A stretch of DNA of 64,000 nt from Candidatus Cardinium hertigii (lineage in GTDB: Bacteria; Bacteroidota; Bacteroidia; Cytophagales; Amoebophilaceae), in the NCBI RefSeq assembly GCF_003176915.1, contig NZ_CP029619.1, forward strand, positions 806,001-870,000. The letters run 5' to 3'. The notes under the pieces were generated by a model. The model ran no database searches. It saw only the letters and a list, made by a program, of their open reading frames with translations, and was not told the origin of the DNA. Position numbers and translations under genes: made by a program. The stretch's first letter is position 1. Each line of letters opens with the position of its first letter. This document shows positions 59,324 to 64,000 of the stretch, one piece after another.

Positions 59324-60547
59324 ATGATGAAAAAGATGATAAAGATGTGGAGATCTGTGCTATCTTGTTTTTTAGTAGCGATAGCTATCAGCTGTGGTAA
59401 ACATAGTGGCCAATTAGGCATACAATCTAGGGAAAAAACAGCGTTGCAAATAGCGGCAGCAGAAAAAAATGCAGCAGCGCAACCATCCAAGCGATCAAAG
59501 CGAAAAAAACAATCGAGAAGTCCGTCGTGGACTAAGTGGGCTTGGACTATGTGGGCTAAATTTTATCGGTCTTTTATGCCTATATATTTCTTTTTATCTT
59601 TATTACAAGTAGGGCAAGCAGCATCTGCATATAATCCTATGTCTTGTGCTTTATTTCAGCCTGTATCTGTTGTGCCTGAAACAGCTACCTTATTGATTCC
59701 ATTTCCATTAAATCTTCCTTTTAATGAAAGTAATGCTAGATTGCTCTTGTATGATTCCCTTAATAGTATTGAGGATTCGTTGCATCCAGAGGAGGTACGC
59801 AGAGGTGCGTGTCATTTATTTGCGGATCGAGACGTAGACATAACCGTTTCTGCTAGTAATACTACACTATGTCGTTCCTATCTCACAAAGGTACGTGGTT
59901 TTTTTTCCAATACAATAAGGAGTAGCATTACCTCAAGCAAGGGGCTGTGGTCGTTGCATTTTGAGCGCGTAAAGGATTATTTACGAAATTTTAAGCCAGT
60001 AAATGGATCCCCTTTTCAAAGAGTTGCTAAGCATAAATATGTAGTTTTTTCGAGCAATTCAAACAGAAGGCTCCCCCACCATCCTGTTCAAAGAGTTGCT
60101 AAGCATAAATACGTAGTTTTATCGAGAAATTCAATAAGAAAGATCCCCCACTATCCGCGTACTACCTTAGTGGAGAAGGTGGATGGCGCGTGGTATTTCC
60201 ATATATGGCGCAAAGACCGGGGAAATGCTCCGCCAGTTTTTAGGAATTTCAATAAAGGGAATACCCGGCAAGGAATAAGGATGGTACATTATTTGAGTCC
60301 ACAAAGTCAGTTTCATAAAATAATAAAAAAATATGGAAAGGAACCATCAAAATGCATTAATAAACTCCAGGCGCAAGGAGCAGCCATTTTAAGTAATGAA
60401 AACCTTGATGCATACTGTGATGATCCTAGTAAAGTAAAGCTAGCCGAGCATTTGATAAGTGTAGGTGGGGAGTTTTTATATGTAGCGGACTATAACAAAT
60501 CAAGGCAACCGGTTAGTAATTACCTTAAAAAAATGATCGGATTCTAA
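59324..60547 (+). CDS. Family B lipoprotein, copy B2
   Basis: A 407-residue paralogue: lipoprotein signal (VAIAISC), GKHSGQLGIQSREKTALQI, linker, and a second hydrophobic segment (FMPIYFFLSLLQVGQAASA). The exported part keeps GACHLFADRDVDIT and the family end YLSPQSQFHKIIKKYG, EHLISVGGEFLYVADYNKSR. It differs from B1 and B3 by a perfect-frame 24-residue tandem duplication (QRVAKHKYVVFSS / QRVAKHKYVVLSR, 60017-60158). Its first 50 codons and its upstream spacer are nearly the same as those of B3, so the two separated recently or were homogenised. Confidence 0.72.
   Translation: MMKKMIKMWRSVLSCFLVAIAISCGKHSGQLGIQSREKTALQIAAAEKNAAAQPSKRSKRKKQSRSPSWTKWAWTMWAKFYRSFMPIYFFLSLLQVGQAASAYNPMSCALFQPVSVVPETATLLIPFPLNLPFNESNARLLLYDSLNSIEDSLHPEEVRRGACHLFADRDVDITVSASNTTLCRSYLTKVRGFFSNTIRSSITSSKGLWSLHFERVKDYLRNFKPVNGSPFQRVAKHKYVVFSSNSNRRLPHHPVQRVAKHKYVVLSRNSIRKIPHYPRTTLVEKVDGAWYFHIWRKDRGNAPPVFRNFNKGNTRQGIRMVHYLSPQSQFHKIIKKYGKEPSKCINKLQAQGAAILSNENLDAYCDDPSKVKLAEHLISVGGEFLYVADYNKSRQPVSNYLKKMIGF
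60017..60160 (+). repeat. Two 72-bp tandem units inside B2
   Basis: CAAAGAGTTGCTAAGCATAA starts at 60017 and again at 60089; the copies differ by several bases. The in-frame duplication adds 24 residues. Confidence 0.85.
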
Positions 60548-60670
60548 GCTAGTGAAAAAATGGATTTTTGTAGGTAGTGGTAAGGCGTGTAGCTGGTACA
60601 ATGGAATGTATTTGAAGTTGCGTTTCCTTTTCTAGTAGGTTTTAGGGAGTGTGTGTGCATATAAATAGTA
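60548..60670 (+). repeat. Spacer module V, copy 4
   Basis: Same landmarks as copy 3 (TTTTTGTAGGTAGTGGTAAG, GGCGTGTAGCTGGTACAATG, GTGTGTGCATATAAATAGTA). Confidence 0.82.
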
Positions 60671-61810
60671 ATGATGAAAAAGATGATAAAGATGTGGAGA
60701 TCTGTGCTGTCTTATTTTTTAGTAGCGATAGCTATCAGTTGTGGTAAACATAGTGGCCAATTAGGCATACAATCTAGGGAAAAAACAGCGTTGCAAATAG
60801 CGGCAGCAGAAAAAAATGCAGCAGCGCAACCATCCAATCGATCAGAGAAGCAAAAGAAGAGAAAAAGGAAAAATCAACCTAAATATACATGGTGGGATAG
60901 ATGGATTGGATTTTGTAGGTTTCTTTTTCCTATACTTCTCCTTGAATCCTTGTTACAAGGAAAAGCAGCAGGCGCGTATCATGCTACGTCTTGTAAGCTA
61001 TTTAAGCCTTGGCATGTTACGTCTGGATATGAAGGATCTAGAGATGACAGAACATTTACTATCCCCTTTACATTGCCAGCAGGCAGTAGTTTAAACGAAA
61101 ATGGAGTTAAGTCGCTCTTATCTGATTTCCGTACTACGCTTGGTAAGGTTGCTGTTTGGTCGTATCCAGAAGAGGTGCGCAAACAAGCATGTCACTTATT
61201 TGCGAATCAAAACGTAAACATAACTTCTTCTGCTCATAATACTAAGTCATGTGATTGCTATTTCACAGATGTACATGATTTTTTCTCTAAAACAATAAAT
61301 AGTATTACCTCAAGTAAGAACCTATGGCCGTTGCATTTTGAGCCCGTAAGGAATTATTATGGGTTCCCTGAAAGAGTTAAGAATAACAAATATGTAGCTA
61401 ATAGAAGGCGCCTACATCCTGCTACCTCCTTAATAGAGGAAAGGGATGCCAAGTGGTATTTATTTTATGTATGGAGGGAATTCAGAAAAAATAATTCGTC
61501 ATTTCCCATGAATTTTGTGAAAGAGCATATGCGGCGAGGAGTAAGGACGGAACATTACTATAGTCCACAAAGTAAATTTCTTGAAATAATGGAAAAATAT
61601 GAAAATGAACCATTAAAACGCATCGAGAAACTTCAGGAGCAAGGAGTAGCTATTTTAATGAGAAATTGGAACCTTGAAGGATACTGTGATGAAAAGCCAA
61701 ACTTAGCTAAGCATCTGATAAGCATAGGGGGGGAATTTTTATATGTAGCGGACTATGAGAAAGCGAGGAAAATTTTTAGCAAATACCTTAAGGGGTTGCC
61801 TTTAAGCTAG
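60671..61810 (+). CDS. Family B lipoprotein, copy B3
   Basis: A 379-residue paralogue with lipoprotein signal (VAIAISC), GKHSGQLGIQSREKTALQI, a Lys/Arg linker (KQKKRKRKNQPK) and second hydrophobic segment (CRFLFPILLLESLLQGKAAGA). The exported part follows B1 closely (TIPFTLPAGSSLNE, VKSLLSDFRTTLGK, WSYPEEVRKQACHLFA) and ends YYSPQSKFLEIMEKYE, KHLISIGGEFLYVADYEKAR. Its N-terminus is B2-like and its middle B1-like, which suggests gene conversion. Last of the tandem set. Confidence 0.72.
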   Translation: MMKKMIKMWRSVLSYFLVAIAISCGKHSGQLGIQSREKTALQIAAAEKNAAAQPSNRSEKQKKRKRKNQPKYTWWDRWIGFCRFLFPILLLESLLQGKAAGAYHATSCKLFKPWHVTSGYEGSRDDRTFTIPFTLPAGSSLNENGVKSLLSDFRTTLGKVAVWSYPEEVRKQACHLFANQNVNITSSAHNTKSCDCYFTDVHDFFSKTINSITSSKNLWPLHFEPVRNYYGFPERVKNNKYVANRRRLHPATSLIEERDAKWYLFYVWREFRKNNSSFPMNFVKEHMRRGVRTEHYYSPQSKFLEIMEKYENEPLKRIEKLQEQGVAILMRNWNLEGYCDEKPNLAKHLISIGGEFLYVADYEKARKIFSKYLKGLPLS

Positions 61811-62139
61811 TGAAAAAGCTAACTTTTGTAGGTAGTGGGAAGTTGTTCAGCTGGTTAAAATGGAACATATTTGAAGTTATGTTTCCTTTTTAATGGGCTT
61901 TATGGAGGGGGGGCACTTATTTAAAAGGGAGGAAAGCAACATTAGAGCAAGGAAAATTACTTTACAAGTAGTATTTTTTTATAGGTGCGTTCTAAAAGAA
62001 TTCTTGTGAAGAACTACAGAAAGATGTAACTTTAAATGATCTATGAAGTAGGTCAGTGAGGAGGGAGATAATCGGTGGGTAGTGTGGCATATCCCTCTGT
62101 CATGGAACACTATTATTTTAGCATGCATGCGCAAAATAG
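61811..62139 (+). repeat. Remnant of spacer module V and empty gap before hisS
   Basis: The first 105 bases (TTTTGTAGGTAGTGGGAAG to TTTAATGGGCTTTATGGAGG) are a diverged copy of module V, but no B gene follows. Either a fourth B gene was lost or this is the end of the repeat unit. The remaining 220 bases hold no gene I can see and should contain the hisS promoter. Confidence 0.65.
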
Positions 62140-63513
62140 ATGGCTATACGATCCACTCTTGTAAAAGGCACACGTGATTACAGTGCAGAAGAAATATACC
62201 GGCGTAATCATATACTTTCAGTCGTCCAATCGGTATATGCACTCTATGGCTTTGAGCCATTAGAAACGCCTGCTATAGAAAGCTGGTCTACGCTTGCAGA
62301 AAAATATGGAGAGGAGGGGGAACAGTTAATGTTTCATATCCTTAAGTCTGGAGATTTTTTAAAAAATATTTCTTTAGAAGGGGAGGATTATGCCAAAATA
62401 AAACCGATTATTAGCGATAAAGGATTGCGTTATGATTTAACCATTCCTTTGGTACGCTATATTGCCATGCATCGGCATCAACTTTGTTTTCCATTTAAGC
62501 GTTACCAAATACAGACCGTATGGCGTGCAGATAGACCGCAAAGAGGACGTTATAGAGAGTTTCTACAATGTGATATAGATATTGTAGGCAGTGAAGCTTG
62601 CTTGTGTGAGGCAGAAATTTTAAAAATCATTTATGATGTTTTGACAAAATTGCAGCTGCGCAATTTCCATATTAAAATTAACCATAGAGGGATCCTTTCA
62701 GCTATAGTATCCAAAGCAGCGCAGTCTACAAAAGAAATTCAATTCTGTACTATTATAGATAAGCTCGCAAAAATTGGATGGGAGCAAGTAGTGCTAGCTT
62801 TAAAGCAGGAAGGATTTGCTGCTGAGATCATTTCCTTACTTGATGGATTGGTCCATTTTAAGGGAAGCGATGAACAGCTTTTAGAACAGCTGCAAACAGC
62901 TGTTGGTTCAATAGATAAGGGGGCAATGGCATTGAACCTATTGACCCAAACGCTAACCCAAGCCCATCATTTAGGACTTCCAGCTGAGATCTGCCATATA
63001 GATCCTACTTTAGCAAGAGGATTGGCCTACTATACAGGAATGGTTATGGAAGTAATGGTAGCGGACAGTAGCTTGGGTAGCTTGGGGGGAGGAGGGCGGT
63101 ATGATCAGCTGGGGGCTTGTTTTGGCTTAGATGCCTTGTCTGGTGTAGGTTTTTCTTTTGGGATCAATAGATTGTATGCTATTATGGAGGAGCAGCAGCT
63201 TTTTCAATCGACAGCTGGCTATACAACAGAGATTTTATTGGTTAATATGGAAACAACTGCCACCAAACGGCTGCTGCAAATGGCCAATCAGCTGCGTATA
63301 CATGGGTTGAGCACAGAGTTATATCCGCAATGTATTAAACTCCAAAAGCAATTAGCATATGCCCATAAAAAAAAGATTCCCTTTGTAATCCTGTTAGGGG
63401 AGCAAGAGCTTGCTACGGATAGCTATACGCTTAAAAATATGCAAACAGGTCTGCAAATGAATTATAACTGGCCTGATCTTATGCAGGTCTTACAAAAAAC
63501 ATTACGAGCATAG
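62140..63513 (+). CDS. hisS: Histidyl-tRNA synthetase
   Basis: This class II enzyme attaches histidine to tRNA-His. The 457-residue protein has motif 1 region (GTRDYSAEEI, FEPLETPAIES), motif 2 (FKRYQIQTVWRADRPQRGRY with REFLQCDIDIVG), the histidine-specific ARGLAYYTGMVMEV, motif 3 (LGGGGRYDQL, GVGFSFGINRLYAI) and the C-terminal anticodon-binding domain (ILLVNMETTATKRLL, ELYPQCIKLQKQLAYAHKK, FVILLGEQE). The protein is complete. It is separated by only three bases from a metal-transport permease gene. Confidence 0.96.
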   Translation: MAIRSTLVKGTRDYSAEEIYRRNHILSVVQSVYALYGFEPLETPAIESWSTLAEKYGEEGEQLMFHILKSGDFLKNISLEGEDYAKIKPIISDKGLRYDLTIPLVRYIAMHRHQLCFPFKRYQIQTVWRADRPQRGRYREFLQCDIDIVGSEACLCEAEILKIIYDVLTKLQLRNFHIKINHRGILSAIVSKAAQSTKEIQFCTIIDKLAKIGWEQVVLALKQEGFAAEIISLLDGLVHFKGSDEQLLEQLQTAVGSIDKGAMALNLLTQTLTQAHHLGLPAEICHIDPTLARGLAYYTGMVMEVMVADSSLGSLGGGGRYDQLGACFGLDALSGVGFSFGINRLYAIMEEQQLFQSTAGYTTEILLVNMETTATKRLLQMANQLRIHGLSTELYPQCIKLQKQLAYAHKKKIPFVILLGEQELATDSYTLKNMQTGLQMNYNWPDLMQVLQKTLRA

Positions 63514-63516
63514 TCT

Positions 63517-64000
63517 ATGATAACGGCAGATGCATTTTGGACTATTTTAGTTGCTACGCTGGCTAGTATCAATTGTTCTTTGGTTGGAACTTATTTGATA
63601 TTGAGGAAAGTAGCTATGGTTGGGGATGCCATTGCCCACGCAACCCTTCCCGGCATCGTAATCGCGTTGCTTGTAACAGGATCTAAGCATTCCTCTATAT
63701 TGGTTGTAGGGGCTGGTATGACAGGATTACTGGTTACTTTTCTTATAGCTTTTTTAGAAAAAAAAGTAAAGGTACAAGCAGATGCAGCGATAGGTATCAA
63801 TTTTACTTTTCTTTTTGCGTTGGGTGTTATTTTGTTTTCCTTTTTTAGTAGAAAAATAGATTTAGATCCAGAATGTAGCCTTTATGGAGAATTGGCTACG
63901 GTTCCATTAGATGTCTATCGTACGGCTACTGGTATTAGTTTAGGTCCTAAGGCATTTTACACTGTATGCATAGCCTTATTGATTAATTTGTTTTTTTTAC
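63517..64000 (+). CDS. Metal ABC transporter permease (ABC-3 family), N-terminal part
   Basis: The frame is open from ATG 63517 to the window edge (161 codons seen of about 280-400 expected). It resembles Mn/Zn/Fe permeases of the ZnuB/MntB type: TLASINCSLVGTYLILRKVAMVGDAIAHATLPGI is the classic N-terminal signature, followed by membrane helices, AAIGINFTFLFALGVILFS and LDPECSLYGELATVPLD. It would import a divalent metal with an ATPase and a binding protein not seen here. The start is three bases after hisS, probably an operon. Confidence 0.88.
   Translation, partial: MITADAFWTILVATLASINCSLVGTYLILRKVAMVGDAIAHATLPGIVIALLVTGSKHSSILVVGAGMTGLLVTFLIAFLEKKVKVQADAAIGINFTFLFALGVILFSFFSRKIDLDPECSLYGELATVPLDVYRTATGISLGPKAFYTVCIALLINLFFL

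Noticed and set aside
61811-62139. A possible fourth family B gene after B3
   Set aside because: Only a diverged copy of the intergenic module is present; no lipoprotein start or B body follows.

Overview
The window looks like a chromosome segment of an obligate intracellular Bacteroidota symbiont, most probably 'Candidatus Cardinium'. The 16S rRNA gene (53877-55403) contains, at 54356-54377, 54730-54750 and 54843-54869, stretches that I recall as binding sites of widely used Cardinium-specific PCR primers. Other signs agree: AT-rich DNA, two nucleotide (ATP/ADP-type) translocases, an ankyrin-repeat protein, a 16S gene with no 23S, 5S or tRNA beside it, Bacteroidota-type promoters (gTTG/TTTG - 19 nt - TAnnTTTG) before the 16S gene and a tRNA, decayed insertion sequences and many pseudogenes. 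The close relative Amoebophilus cannot be excluded without a tree.

Layout. 1-5445: end of secA, a lone atpD and a periplasmic chaperone operon (Skp-like, a PpiC/SurA-like companion, SurA-like PPIase). 5728-18297: ankyrin protein, mutS, tRNA-Gly and tRNA-Leu, peroxiredoxin, nucleotide transporter, a valyl-tRNA synthetase of Rickettsia type, an alpha/beta hydrolase, a secreted protein with two internal repeats, and a lipoprotein with an NlpC/P60- or CHAP-like domain. 18298-28699: a transposase scrap, a broken lipoprotein gene, a large metalloprotease-like/propeller protein, tsaD and three lipoproteins on the minus strand. 28700-36557: an accessory island with decayed IS5-like and IS256-like elements interleaved with two lipoprotein families (here called A and B). 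36842-53508: housekeeping and transport genes (MFS transporter, ABC-F, ung, rpsF-rpsR-rplI, UDP-glucose dehydrogenase, M28 peptidase, mutL, mltG, second nucleotide transporter, a decayed MutS-like gene, M3 peptidase). 53509-56229: 16S rRNA and EngB. 56397-61810: a second A-B-B-B lipoprotein island. 62140-64000: hisS and the start of a metal ABC permease.

The most unusual content is the lipoprotein repertoire. Families B, C and D have unrelated bodies but one N-terminal plan: a lipoprotein signal with Cys at residue 24-26, a charged linker that in B and C begins near a QLGM/QLGI motif, then a second signal-peptide-like hydrophobic stretch at about residue 63-97. Family A (three copies) carries a lipoprotein-like signal plus two further hydrophobic segments and stands upstream of family B in both islands. 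A conserved region of about 200 bp precedes every A gene, and a different spacer of about 120 bp precedes most B genes. Deletions, hybrid tails, a promoter joined to a foreign 3' end and tandem repeats show continuing recombination. I infer a duplicating, diversifying set of surface or secreted proteins acting at the host interface; the sequence itself does not show their function.
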